DNA of 64,000 nt. Source: Megaustenia siamemsis (taxonomy: Eukaryota; Mollusca; Gastropoda; Stylommatophora; Ariophantidae). This document shows, in pieces, positions 34,101-48,700 of this stretch. The stretch is taken from NCBI GenBank assembly GCA_032433765.1, contig JAVIAB010000139.1:42030130-42094129 (forward strand). Reading direction: 5' to 3'. Position 1 is the first letter of the stretch; the number at the start of each line of letters is the position of its first letter. The notes under the pieces were generated by a model. It was not told the origin of the DNA and made no database searches. It saw nothing but the letters and a program-made list of their open reading frames with translations. Made by a program: the position numbers and the translations under genes.

Positions 34101-36762
34101 ACTAAAAGATACGCATGTTTGTTTGACTCCTGATAGTGAGGGTAGACAGTACACTGCATCCAATCTGAGAACATTAACAAATTAAATGTGTAAGAAAAAT
34201 TATATTTTATCTAGCATTTTATTTGTTTTCCCAGGATATTTGTTGCAGTTATTTTTAACATTTATGCTTCAATTTTGAAGTTGTTAGTGATTTGACTTAT
34301 GGCTTACGCTATATGAAAGGTTTTCTTTTTAATTCAGTATATTTTATCTAACTTTAGTTGTAGATCCATTTGTCAACATGTGCAAGTCTTAAGACAGTTT
34401 TGAACATTGAAAACTTCAAAAACATTAATGGTACAAATTTGTTTATTATAAAAGCAATTTTTTAAAGTTTTATTATATAAATTGAAAACACTGAGGGTTG
34501 GGTGATCTAGAGGTAAGAAGTCAGTCTCTGGCCAATAAGGTTTTGGTATGAATCCCACTACAGATGGTGGGAATCTTTCTTTTGGAATCTATGGTTTCTT
34601 TGCTTTATCCACTCCTGATCTCTGCGTAGTGAGATCTGATGCCTGGCCATCTCAGACAAAGGTGAAAAACAGGAGGTCCCAAGAACATATTAAAGAACCC
34701 TTGACAATTAAAAGTTAAAAAGAGTAGGCCAGAATGGCTTCTGCCTGAACAAAAATTGTTAAACATTAAAAATCAAACCATACCTAAGATGGGTATGTCA
34801 GGCTGAAAGGCACAGATATTACTGCTTGCAATAAACTAGTGATACAATGTACACATGTCCACTTAAGAAGTGAATACTTGACAACAAAATTTAGTTTAGT
34901 GGTTATTATTTTATATTTGTGGTTGTTAATTTGATTGGGAGATGACAACCTTAAAAAAATGTGAAAATTTGTAGCTAAGTGAACTGTAAAGTCCTCAGCA
35001 GCAGTTGGAAGAAAATAAAGTACAAATTTATTACATCAGTTTGGCAGGTAAAAAAATTGAACAATTGACTCAGGCACAGGAAAAATAAAATGATGAGGCA
35101 TTTTTACATCATTACCATGTTCTCTTCAAATCAAAACTGCATAGGACAGAAAAATTGAACAACTTTATATATAATATTTTTATGCTAATTTTCTTGCAGG
35201 TTTTGCATATTTTTTAAACCCATGACTGACCTTTCTCTCTTATAGGCTCTACATGGTCTATTTAGAATTTCCCTTTGTATTTTCTTATCTCATGTCCAGC
35301 GGAATGTCTGAACATAATTTTAATTTAGTTTAATTTAGTTGACAGATCATCTTCATTGACCACTCCATAGTGATAATTTTATTTTTTTTATGTCAAAACA
35401 AAGGCATGAGTTGACTTTTATAGGAAGGGTTTTATTGGATATGTACTCAGGAAGAATGAAAATTAAAATGAAAGTTCACAAGCTCATTTAATAAAACTTA
35501 CGTGCTGCTTGCCAAGTTCCATACTTCAATAGCTCCCTCATTAACACAAGCAAAAACAGTGGAAGACCAGGGTGACCAACAAATGTCATTAACAGCTCTC
35601 TGAAAAAAATATTATTTTATTGAGATAGATCATTTAATCCGCCCCCATCTATCCCTACACACTCCTCACTTTCAAATGCTACTGTTTAGTAACCTCGCAA
35701 AACTTATGAACATGTAAATGTAAATTCAATGTCGAAAATTATGTCAGCAAGGAGAGGAGATAACATGAGAATTGCAAAGCAAACACTCAAATAGGAAACA
35801 GCAGGGAAAAAGAACAAAATCAACCCGGAGAAACACCTATGAAGAATACTAATAAAAGAAGCAACAAGAGAAGGTTTCAGATCCTTTGCCAAGATTTAAA
35901 GAACTCTTTTTCTTGTTTCAATTGTCAAAAATGGATTGCATAGTATCTTCCTCATCTTTTGGAAAGCAGCTTTTGCCTGAGCCATTCTGCATCTCACCTC
36001 TTTTGTACATCTTCTGTCTGAGGTTAACAAAGTTCCCAAATATTTAAATTCATTTATCTGTTTTAATATTGTTCTACTTGTCTTTATTTTGCACTGAGGT
36101 GATGTCTTTTTCTTTGTTGTTACCATTACCTCTGTCTTTTTGCTATTAAGGCTGAGTCCTTTATTTTTACTTTCTTTCACTATACTGTCCAACATTTCTT
36201 GTAACTCATTTACACTCTTAGCGATTAAGACTGTATCATCAGCATACCTTAGATTATTTATGTTATGACCTCCAATTGTTATTCCAGGCATGTCCCTTAT
36301 GGATCTTAAAATCTCACTATAAATATTAAACAAATCTGGTGACAGCACACAACCTTGTCTAACACCCTGTTTTATTTGCTGAAACATTCCCAATTGGTTT
36401 CCAGTTCTTATAGCCGCTGTTTGTTGCCAGTACATATTCTTTATTATTCTTAGATCTTTGCTATCTACGTTATGCTTTCGTTCGTTCGCTTTCGTCAGCT
36501 TTGACCTCTGACGAAGTCCCACCCACTCAATTTTGTGGGACTGAATTTTGCGTGTAAAGTCTGTTTTATCCCATTTACAGGATGCCCCTTGCCATGCAGG
36601 CAGATTTACTCCGACTTCAGAGGTACTAATTTTTAGGGAATTAGTAAAACCCAGGTGTCCTCGCCAGGGTACGAACCCCGGCTGTTGCCGTGGTAAGCCA
36701 ACCGCCTATCGATTGCGCTAACCGGACACCCGTTATGCTTTCTAAAATGTTAATTATTTCTT

Positions 36763-36828
<66 letters not shown>

Positions 36829-37527
36829 TAATCATCATCAAGTACCATGCCTGTTGGTGTAGGTGATCATGTCACTCCACAACTTTTAATCTTGACAGTT
36901 ATTTATCATTTCTATTGTTGACCTTCTGCCAAGCCATTCTCTTAAATTATCTGGTATCTTTTCTCTTTGCTTCCCTCTATCTCTTCATCCCTCAATTTTC
37001 CCAGTTGTCACAATATATTCAAGCTGTTACCTTCTCATTACATTGCCAACAAATTATGATTGATTCTTCCTGATATTGGATATTATCTCTCTCTGTTTGC
37101 TTTGGCCTCTTTCAGAATGTTTTCATTACTCTTCTTAGCTGTCCATGATATTCTCAACATTCTTCTGTAAAACCGCATTGCTACAGCCTCCAGTGATTTT
37201 ATTTTCTATATATATATATAATTTATGTGATGCTGTAGATCATTGAAAACAAACACACCGTTTGTTATGACTAATAGTCTTATGGATTCTGAGGTTGGTG
37301 TTGGTGCTTTTCTGCATTTTTTATCTTTGTGTCCTCTCTTTTCTTGCTATGTGTTTTGTCCATTTTCATCTCTGACCTTTATGCCATTCTTTACCAATGC
37401 ACACCAACACTGTCTATTTTTAGCAATTGTTTACAGAATTTTGCTGTCATTGTTGGTCGTGCTTCATGCTGCACAATTAAGCCATTTTAAAATGATATAT
37501 TGCAGCTGATAGATCATGTGCTGGTTG

Positions 37528-37589
<62 letters not shown>

Positions 37590-40500
37590 TAAAGTTTTGT
37601 TATTTTTCAAATAAGGAAAAAATCTACATTTTGTTTGTGATTTAAATTCATCTATGAAAAAATTAATATTTCCTTCTTCATTAGTTAATTGCACCTAATA
37701 GCGATGTTGCTAGTAGAGAGATGATTGCAGTTTGTTAATAATATTTAGAAATAAGGTAAAGGAGAAATTAATTATTATTTTCAAAATAAAATTTGTAAAT
37801 GCAAACTCACTGTGCTAGAATAGAAAGAGAGAACTGGCCTGGTCTTATCCTGGTGCCAGAGTTTTATGGTCCAGTCAGCACTACAACTTAGAAATATGTC
37901 TGGAACAAATGGAGACCACTGGACTGTATACACTGGACCCTGAACATAATAATATTTCACACCTTAAATTAGGTTGTTCAAATTTATTAATTTATCCTAT
38001 TAATTTTTACAAGATGTTTTCATGTTTATAAACTTCAACTTATGAATGTCTATTTATATTAACACAACAATCATAAATGTGCAAAAATATGTTGCCATAT
38101 AAAGTGTATCAATGCTTGCAAGACTATGTTGTGAAATGCACATGTCAATATTACTATGTCAAATTGTTCTATAACAAAAAGCTTACATATTTTGACCACA
38201 TCGCAGAACAGATTCAAACATTTTTACTACATAGTATTGAAGAGGCTATGTGAAAATTTCTGGACTATGCCTGGAGGAAATTACAGGCTTACCTTATTTA
38301 AATTTGGTCACCTCCATAATAGCCCCTTTAAAAAAGTATAGAGAGATCCCAGTGTCTCTTTCATGGTTCAGAAGCACCATGGAAGTCATTTTCATCAGAG
38401 CCATCCAAAGCCACTGTGATCCAAAAATTATCTCATCTATGATATTAAAGTGACACTCCTTCAGCTTTAATTTTAGTTTAGGAAACAATACAAAGTCACA
38501 GGGAACTAGGCCACATGAATTCAAAATGAGATAATAGCTGTGATTGAACAGACAATTGTGCTTGGGCCACAGTTCCAGTCTTTTTCATTGCACATAATTT
38601 CTCAAGCACCTCAAAATTCATAATTCCCAAAGTCCCGCAGGGAACAACTTTTTGATGAACATACCCTTGACATTGAATTGGATGGAAAGAAAAGAAAACA
38701 AACGAAAAAGTCTTAAAACAACTAAAAATGAAAAGAGAACTACTAAACACAATTCAAACAAGACAAATGTGATTTTTGGGCCATGTTAAAAGATACAACA
38801 GCCTACTAAAAAGTAATTTTGGAGGGGAAAATACAGGGTAAAAGAGTCAGAGACAGACCAAGACTAACATGGACCAGTAACATCAAAAGATGGACAAATC
38901 AGCCTATGACAATCTGCACCATCAAAGCAAGAGACAGAGCAGAATGGCACTCCATGGTAGCCAACCTTTGTTGTGGAGATGGCACTTGATGATGATAGAT
39001 TGGTGAAACAAGAATATTATATGTTAGTTCTTTATCATATTCAGATAAATTCGCTTTATACTTTTAACTCATCTCTGGTTTATTCATTTGAAACCTTTTG
39101 TCAAACATTAAGTACTAATGGTTGGAATATTGTTCCTCCTAGGCTCACAAATAAAAGTTTTCAACTCAAATGTTAAGTCAGTCCTATTATTATTATTTCC
39201 TAGGCCGTGAAACATGGAGAACAACAAAAATGACAGTCATGAAGATACAGACCTTTATTAATGGATGATTGCACAGAATAAAAGGATGGAAATGGCAGAA
39301 CAAAATCATTTACATAGAAATATGGAAAAATACCAGTCAAATATCGGTGAATAAAGAGATACAGTGAAGACGATGGCGCTGGATAGGACCACACTACGAA
39401 AGCCAACTGAGAGTATTACACAACATGCCTTTTTCTGGAATCCCCAAGGAAAAAGATAAAGAGGAAGACCAAAATATTCTTGGATAAGACAGATGGGAGC
39501 AGAGATGAAGATGATGGGGAAGACATGGAATGAACTTAAAAGAATGCCAAGAAACAGAAACGCTTGGAAAGTGTTAGTTGAAGACCTATGCTCCACAGGG
39601 AGCTGAAAGGTAGAAGAAGTACTAATGGATTACTTTTCCTTTTTCTTTCCATAACTGTGAATGTCCATTGGGCACTGCAGACTTAGTCAATCTTCTCTAT
39701 GTGTCTCTATCTTCCATCATTTTGGGACTCTGTGAAGTCAAGGCCTGTCATTTCTTTAATGTTATCTTCCCATCTCTTTCTCTGTCCACCTCTTCTTCTT
39801 CCTCCCATCACACTACTCTGTAGGATGGTCTTTACCAGATCAGGTGACTGAGATATGCGGCCATATCATTTGTTTTTGCATTTCTTTACAATAGTCAAAA
39901 GATTATCATGTATTCCAACTGCTTGTTTTATTCTTTTGTGAACTTTTTCATTTGTGATACAATTTAAATAGGAGATGCCAAAAACCTTATGACAATATTT
40001 CACCTCCATAATATGTATTTTCTTCGGTAGCTCTGCTGTAAGAGTTTGTGTTTTGTAAGTGTGTAGAAAAATTGATACATGCACAGAGTGCACATCAGAT
40101 TGAATTTAGAGCCAAAAGTGATGTTTTTATCCTTCCAAATAGGTTTTCATATTGCAAGGACTGCTGTGGTTTTCGTTATTCTAGCAGATATATTATGTTT
40201 TGAACCTTCACAGTGGACAATTGATTCTAAGTATTTATATTTATCAACTGTTTCTAGCTATTGTCCATTTAATTAAATTTTTTCAACAATGCTCTTAGCA
40301 TTATTGATCATCAATTTGATTTTTTCAGCATTATCTCCATGCTATATGTACCAGATGTTTTATCTAGTCACAATATCAGATCTATTAGTTCTTGTTCTGT
40401 TCTTACTAAACCATCGATGTCATCAGCAAATTGATAGTTATTAATAGTTCTGCCACCAATACTGACAATACTCTCTTGGCAGTCTAAAGCATCTATCATG

Positions 40501-42741
40501 ATTCTTTCACAAGAAGATGTCAAATAAGGTAGGAGTGAGAAAGCAGCCCTGCTGAACTCCAACTGCTGTTCTGAACCATCCCCTCAGTTTCCATTGATAA
40601 GTTCTGCACTTTTAACTTTGCCACTCAAATGTTTTATTCTGTGAAATATATTGACACCAAAGTTGTACACACTGATTGTCACCCATAAGGCTGCACACCA
40701 AACTCTTATCAAACACTATTTTGTAGTCTATTTTTAAAAATCTTAAAGAACAAAATGTACTATAATACCGTGTGCCCTTGGTAGCTTTCAAGATATTGTT
40801 CATTATGGGAGCAGGAACACTTGTGTATGTAACCATCTTCTGTGCCTGCTAAATATCTGAAATTCAACGAAACACAACAATCGTTTAATGAAAAATACAC
40901 AAATTATTAGCACACTTTTCTTCCTCAGAGCATACATATGAGAACTTATTGAAAACTCATAATGTCAGTTCTTCTTCAGTATTCAAGTCTTGCGATCATG
41001 TGAACTTGACTCTTGTTCTGTTTCAAGATGGAGGGGAAAGAACAATATCATGAGACACTCGATGAGCTGGTTGCATTGTCATTGCTGGGTAACCTGAATT
41101 TTGTCATTTATGTGTGTCTCCTGATTTTTCCTCTAAACCTGCTTTGTGACTTACACACCCTGTCTTCAGCAGGTTGGATCTAGGTTTGACATAGGAGTTT
41201 TCCTTCTCATAGGGTGAATGCCATCCAAGGCTGTTTGGCCCATCCTGCTCGTGGTTTCTGTCTGGGTGTTTTCCATAGCCTTTCCTTCTCTCCATGGTAA
41301 TTGCTAAGCAGCAGTGGTTAGTTTTCCGGGGTGTTCTTCACCATGGATAGAGTAATGTGGATAAATTTAAAACAGAAAATGAAACAAAATATTTCACTAT
41401 TTTAAGTCAGGACTTTTATCAGCCAGAACAAATTCCTTTTTTAAGGCCTTAAACTTTCAAAGAAGCACATACACTAGAATTTCAGAGGTATGATATATAA
41501 CAATTTCCTTATTTCATAGAATGGGATAATAGAGTTCCAGCAAACTTTGTTTAAGACACTGGCTTACAAGAATAGATAATGCATTGCTGCTAGTTTTCAT
41601 TCTCTTTCTTGTGTTTACCCAATAACTACCAAAGGAACAAATTGTCCTTTTCATAATCCACCCTTGTTTTGTTTTGTTTGTTTGTGTTTGCCATCTTCAT
41701 ATCTCAAGCGAATCCAGAGGAATTGAATTTTACATGAATATCACTTTTTCCATTTTTCACACTGGCAGCCATGTGTTCAGGTGTCCCCCACCATACAGGC
41801 AGATATTCTTCTACTTCAGATCTAATCTCATATTTTTATAATTGAGAGGTTTAATGTTTTGAGTAGATTTTTCCTATTGATTTTGCCAGGGTAGCTGACA
41901 TTTTTTTACCTACTCTTTTCGATTTCTAACTGCCAAGGGCTCTTTAATGTGCACACTGGAGCTCCTGTTTTTTTTTTTTTTGCTATTTTTTTAGAGGGCT
42001 AGACATTAGATCTCGCTACTCAGAGACCAGGGAAGAGTAAAGCCACAGATTTTATTTTATATAGTTATTTTTTTATATTTTCCATTGCCTGTGGTGCAAA
42101 TCAAACCTGAAACCTTCTTGTCTAGAGGCCAATATCTTACCACTAGACCACCCAGCCCCCTATCATACACCCTTAAGAGGACATTAAGATGATGCAGATG
42201 TGTAAATATTATGAGATCAATAGTAGACAAAAAAGGAATTGAAGTCAATGGTCATAACATAAACAATTTGTGAAATGTGGATGACACAGTCTTAATAGCA
42301 GAGATGGAGAATGAACTATAAGAAATAATAGACATAATAGTAAAAGAAACCAACAAGAAAGGTCTCAATCTAAATATATAGTAAGAAAACAGAAGTAATG
42401 ATCATGTCGAAGAAACAATCATCATCACCACCATGCAAAGTGGGACTGGTTGGTCTTGAGGCAAATCACCGGTCTTGAGACAGATAGGTTGTGAGTTCAA
42501 AGCCCGACTGCCCAAGTTGGGATTTTTGTTTGTGATTTCTCCCTGCGGCAACCACCTCTGGTCTCAGCAGCGAGGCCCGGCTTAAAACGTCAATTACTCA
42601 TTATATACCTCCAAAGTTAGAGTTATCTGTCTGTGCGGCGAGGGACCCCTGTGTGCACGGCTGCCAGGGAAAAACAGATGAACACGCAAAATTCAGTTCC
42701 TAGTCTTTAGGGACTTCGCCAGAGGTGAAAGCTGGTGAACA

Positions 42742-42775
<34 letters not shown>

Positions 42776-45700
42776 ACTATGCAATATAAAATAACTGGGA
42801 CAAATTTTAAACAAGTGCAAAGTGTAATACTTGGGCACAATAATAATATCAGAGGGAAGATGCACCACAGAAATAAAAAGCAGATTATCTCAGGCCAAAA
42901 TAGCATTTCAGAAAATTAAAAACATCTTGTGCAAGAAGTCTATATCAATAGAAGTGAGAACGAGAGTTCAACAGTGCTATACAGAGCCAATTCTGACCTA
43001 TGGAAGAGAATCTTGGACCATAGACAAACAAATGAAAAGACAATTTGAGATCACAAAGATTAGATTTTTCAGAAGAATGTTGAGAGTTCTCTGGACAGGC
43101 TAAAAAGACCAAAATTCTTAAAGAGGACAACGCCAAACGGTAGCTCCTAAGAAACATCAGAAAGAAGCAATCAACATTGTTCTGGCACATCATGAGAAGA
43201 GGAAATTTGAAATACTTGATTACAACTGGCAAAATATATGGAAAGAGAAATTGCAGAAGACAAAGAGAGAAAATACTAGATAGCTTGGTGTCATGACATG
43301 GAAAACAGGCAACAACAGAATTATATGGCACACTATGAACAGAAAATTATGGAAGGACATGATCACCATGTCAACTGGTATGGTACATGATGATGATAAG
43401 ATGCATGTTGTGTTACACTTAGGCTGTGATATTTGTGTCTTTCTGTCCATCATATCTGACTTCAACACAGCAATTTTGAGTACTGGGTTCCCCTGCCTGT
43501 TTGATTCCTACTTACTTGGCCAGACTAGATAGTTTGTTTCCAGGAGCACTGCTAGTAGGCAGAGCAAGCTTCTTCTTCAGTTTCATCACTTGTGCATATA
43601 AAGCAAGTTTTATAGAAGCATCTATTCTAAATGTTGGCACTCATGATCAGCTTTGTTGTTCACCGATCCTGATGCATGCAGTCAACTATGGGTGTCGGAC
43701 CACTCTCAACTCAGTTGTTGGGGAAGCTTGTTAGCTTCCCTGCTTGTTTTAACCACAATTATAATATTTTAGCTTCAACCATAGAAATTTTGTAGCATTT
43801 ATGCTATTTAAAAAATATTTTACCAGAGCTGTAATATTTGTGACATCATCAAAAAAGATGACAAATTTCCAGCTTAATTTTGAAATTAATATTTTAGTAA
43901 ATTACTGCTTATGATGGGAGCCACGATAGCTCAGTGGTTAGTGAATTGGACTACAAAGGACAAGAGGTAGAGTTCAATCCCAACCGACGGCTTCTGGTTC
44001 ACCCAGACTTTAATGAGTACTGGATTTTTTTCTGGGAAAGTAAAGCTGCACGGGCGTAATAACGACTACATTACCCCAAAATCATGTGCCGAAGGTCTGT
44101 AAAATTGATGGTCACTAACACCATATTAAGCAAAAACCTTTTGTACTTAACTTCATCGACTTCAAAAAAGCATTTGACAGTATTCATCGAGATTCTTTGT
44201 GGAAAATTCTGAAGCAAAATGGCTTACCATCAAAAATAATAAATATTATTAAAGACATGTATGATGGTTACACATGTGCAGTTTGAACAGAGGAAGGACT
44301 GAGCGAATGTTTCCCAATAGAAACTGGGGTTAAACAAGGATGTATTTTATTGCCCTTGTTATTTGGAGTTGTTATGGACTTCATAATGAAGAAATGCTAC
44401 ACTGGTAATAAAGGCATCAAATGGATACAAGGAGAACATTTGGAGGACCTCGACTTTGCTGATGACATAGTTCTCATCAGCAGTCATGTACCCGTTGAAA
44501 GTTATTTGTTTATTACTGCATGCATGCAGCGTGACATGCAGCGTGACATGCAGCGTGATGTACTCGCATGCTGTGTTGATATATTGATCGTTACTTTACT
44601 GACGGCCTTCACCATCCCTGTCAGTTCTCTCATGAGTGATCTCAAGCCCAATTACTGATATCTTCAGTAATAAAGAAAAGATGATGGTCAACTGTTGGAC
44701 ATGTGATAAGGAAAGATAATAGCCAAATAACAAAGCAAGCCCTCATGTGGGAAACAACAGGAAAAGGAAAAGAGGCTGACCCAGAGAGACACTGAGAAGA
44801 ACATTGATCAGAGAGGCAAGATCAGCAGGAATCGGCTCCCTCAATAAGATAGAGTTGCTTGCACAGAACAGAGACAAATGGTGAGATTTGATAAAAGATT
44901 TTTACAAGGATTGAAAACAGCTAGAATAACAATTTAGATAAGAGAAAGAGTATCTGGGTCTATGCCCTATGGGCCGGCTACGGCTCAAAAGGTCAATAGA
45001 TAGATAGATAGATTCTAAACCATGACGTAAAGTTCATCAATCGGTGATATAATTTTAAAAATATTTAGTAAATTTAAATATATGAAGTCACTGCACAAAG
45101 ACTCTATAAACACCCTCTATGTGTGTGTGTGTGTGTGCATGTATGTTTGTGTAAACACATACTAATATTTCTGTTACCAAAAACTCTAAAATATACTTTA
45201 TTTGTTTGCCAGCTTGCGTATTTGTTTCTATAAAATATGCAAACAACTAACATGTTTGAGTCTTTTGAACTGAAGTCAAAGCACATTCCTCCTGCGTATC
45301 GTGAGATGAATGCTTCCCCTTTCTTTTCTCTAGTTCTGCCTGCCATTCTTGTGGGCATCTTTTTCAGTTTCATCACATCTACATTTAGAAGACATTTTAT
45401 AAAAGAAAGAATGTTCTAAAGTTGGCACTTCTGTTAGATATATTGTATTAAATATACATATAAAATATTTAACAAGATATTTGAGAAGCTTATCTTATTA
45501 CAAAGCTGTTTCTAGAAGAGATTAAAGTCTAAAAATAAACCGTCCAAATATAATTCTTAACGAAGTGCTAACTCTTATATAGGTCCAATAGGGTAGAAAA
45601 CTGCTAGTTTAAGTCAACATCACAATACCATTGGGAGCCGCGTTAGCTCAGTGGTTAGTGAACTGGATTACAAAGGACAAGGGGTAGGGTTTGATCCCAA

Positions 45701-48700
45701 CCGACGGCTTCCGGGTTCACCCAGCCTTAAATGGCTACTGGATTTTTTTCTGGGAAAGTAAAGCAGCATGGGCGTAATACCGACCACATTACCCCAAAAA
45801 TCATGTGCTGAAGGTCTGTAAAATATTGGGTCACTAACACCATATTTCCCTATACGCCACTTGGTGTGACGGGGGTACTTTACTTTTTTACTACAATACC
45901 ATTGTAAAAATACCACCTCAAAACACAAAATCTTGAAATTTGACAGTTTACCATGAGCAAATATCCTCCCCCCTCCCTATACCTTCCTAATTACAACTTC
46001 ATGTGATCTCTGAGTGTTAGATTTGTTTTTCCTATAATGTTGGATCAGATACAAACATGTGCACCATAAAAAGTACTAAAGTATCATACAAAATGGGCTG
46101 TTTTTTTTTTTATTTCACTAATTTTTCAAGAAATTCTTGTTTTTTCCTTATGATGGGGGAAATATCATCAGCCGTTGGTGAAACATGAAATATCAAACAA
46201 AGCTTTGTAACACGAGATAGACAGCAAACATTGAAAAGAATGAGCCGAACATATGGCTGGATTAACGGATTAATAGTCGCTGTGTGAATAAACGTAACAC
46301 CTCCTGCAGCCACAGCATGATAGGGTCAAATTTCAAGTCATAAATCTAACATAACCCAGGAAATTATTACAGCATCCAATTCCTGTGTCTCTGCTTGGAT
46401 AAACACACAGCTGTGTAGCAAAGACACAAAGAAAATCTTATTTTCTTAACTCGAAATGTAACAATTAAGTGGCAGTAATTGTTATGATGGTGTCATGAAA
46501 ATGTGACTCACAGATATGTATAATAATCTCATCATCATCAAGTACCGGGCCTACTGGCGTAGGTGATCATGTCTCTCCACAACTTTTGATCTCGGCAGCT
46601 ATCTATCATTTCTGTTGTTGACCTTCTGCCAAGCCATTCTCTTAAGCTGTCTGTTATTTTTTCTCTTTGCTTCCCTCTATCTCTTCATCCCTAAATTTTT
46701 CCAGTTATTACAATATATTCCAGTTGTTCTCTTCTCATTACATGGCCAAAAAAAATGATGATTGTTTCTTCCTAATATTGGAAATTAGCTATCTTTTTAC
46801 TTTGACCTCTCTCAGAACATCTTCATTACTCTTCTTAGCTGTCCATGGTACTCTCAACATTCTTCTGCAAAAACCACATTTCTATAGACTCCAATGATTT
46901 TCTTGTCCGTTGTCCTATTGTCCATGATTCGCATCCATATGTTAAGACTGGCTCTACATAACATTTAAGAACTCTTTTTCTTGTTTCTATTGTCAAAAAT
47001 GGATTGCATAGTATCTTCCTCATTTTTTGGAAAGCTGCTTTTGCCGTAGCCATTCTGCATCTCACCTCTTTTGTACATCTTCCGTCTGAGGTTAACAAAG
47101 TTTCCAAATATTTAAATTCATTTACCTGTTTTAATATTGTTCCATTTGTCTTTATTTTGCACTGAGGTGATGTCTTTCTCTTTGTTGTTACCATTACCTC
47201 TGTCTTTTTGCTATTAAGGCTGAGTCCTTAATTTTGGCTTTCTTTCATCATAATGTCGAACATTTCTTGTAACTCATTTTCACTCTTAGCGATTAAGACT
47301 GTATCATCAGCATACCTTAGATTATTTATATTATGACCTCTAATTGTTATTCCAGGCATGTCCCTAATGGATCTTAAAATAATCTCACTATAAATATTAA
47401 ACAAATCTGGTGACAGCACACAACTTTGTCTAACACCCTGTTTTATTTGTTGAAACATTCCCAATTGGTTTCCAGTTCTTATGGCCGCTGTTTGTTGCCA
47501 GTACATGTTCTTTATTATTCTTAGATCTTTGCTGTCTACGTTTATGCTTTCTAAAATGTTGATTATTTCTTGGTGCTTTACTTTGTCAAATGCCTTGGTA
47601 TAATCTATGAAACATAGGTATAGATCTGTTTTCACCTCTATGGCTCTTTCTACTAAAGATCTTATGATATAAATGGCATTGCTTGTTCCTTTATCTCTAA
47701 CAAAACCACACTGTTCATCGCTAATTTCTGGACTGATTTTGTTTCGCACTCTTCGCGTGATGATTCTTCGTAATATCTCAGTCATATGACTCATAAGGCT
47801 TATTGTGCGATGATCATCGCATTCAATCGCACCAGATTTCTTTGGTAGAGCTATGAATATTGATTTGAGCATGTCGTCTGGTATATATCCGCTGTTGTAG
47901 ATATCCTTGAACATTTTTGTTATTATTTCTATTCCAAATCACCCATGGCTTCAATCTCTTTTTTAGTTATATTATCTGGTCCAGGAGCTTTTCCTGCTTT
48001 CAAATTGCACAAGGCATCTTCCACTTCTTCTTTGAGTATTTTTGGTCCTTCTCCATTATCCTTAATATTTACTTCTGTTCGTTCATTATTATAAAGATCT
48101 TTAATGAATTCTGACCATCGTTCTCTTATGCTTTCTTGTTCAATCAACAGTTCTCCTTCCTTTGATCTTAAACATTCAGTTTTTGATTTTGTTTTTCTTC
48201 CTGTTAATTCTTCAATTTGTTTGTATATAGCTTTGGCATCTCTTTTTTGTTGCATTTTAATCTCTTTGCATCTCTGTTTTAGCCATGCTTCTTTTGCTTC
48301 ATTGCATTTTATTACAATTTCTGTATTTAATCTCTTATACTCATCTTTATTTTCTTTATTTATTTTTTTTTGCATCCATTAGCTGCAAAATGTCATCTGT
48401 CATCCATTTCTTTCTTGAATTTGTCCTCACTGGTAGTATGAACTCTTTTGATGTTTGTTGCATTGATTCTTTTAGCATTTCTCACTGTTCATCAATGCTT
48501 TGTATCTTCTCTATTGCATTGAACCTGTTCTGAATTGTGATTTTATGTTTGTCTTGCAACTTCTTGTATGAAGTCCATAACAACTCCAAATAACAAGGAC
48601 GATAAAATACATCCTTTTTTAACTGGATACAAATAATAATAAATAAATATTATTATATAGGGAACTTCCGAGGCGACTTTTTTCCGAAAGTACAAATATA

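Noticed and set aside
36655..36730. Functional tRNA gene (perfect acceptor stem)
   Set aside because: The anticodon arm does not pair well and the sequence is the head of a SINE with a target-site duplication.
37464..37694. Frame with (YI)n repeat
   Set aside because: Translation of a TA microsatellite.
40861..41345. Candidate for the missing DNAI4 exon
   Set aside because: No WD-like wording (GTEEG, HKCS) and no matching splice borders or phase.
42700..42919. Frames with poly-Lys or poly-Phe
   Set aside because: They are produced by the SINE-2 A tail.
43530..43625. Duplicate of the DNAI4 exon at 45252 (minus strand reads [14 protein letters not shown])
   Set aside because: Only about 20 bp resemble the exon; the rest matches dispersed module R5 at 59590-59705, and the acceptor side lacks a good tract.
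48104..48533. Plus-strand hydrophobic frames
   Set aside because: Antisense of LINE-C; the Lys-rich coding strand appears Phe/Leu/Ser-rich when read backwards.
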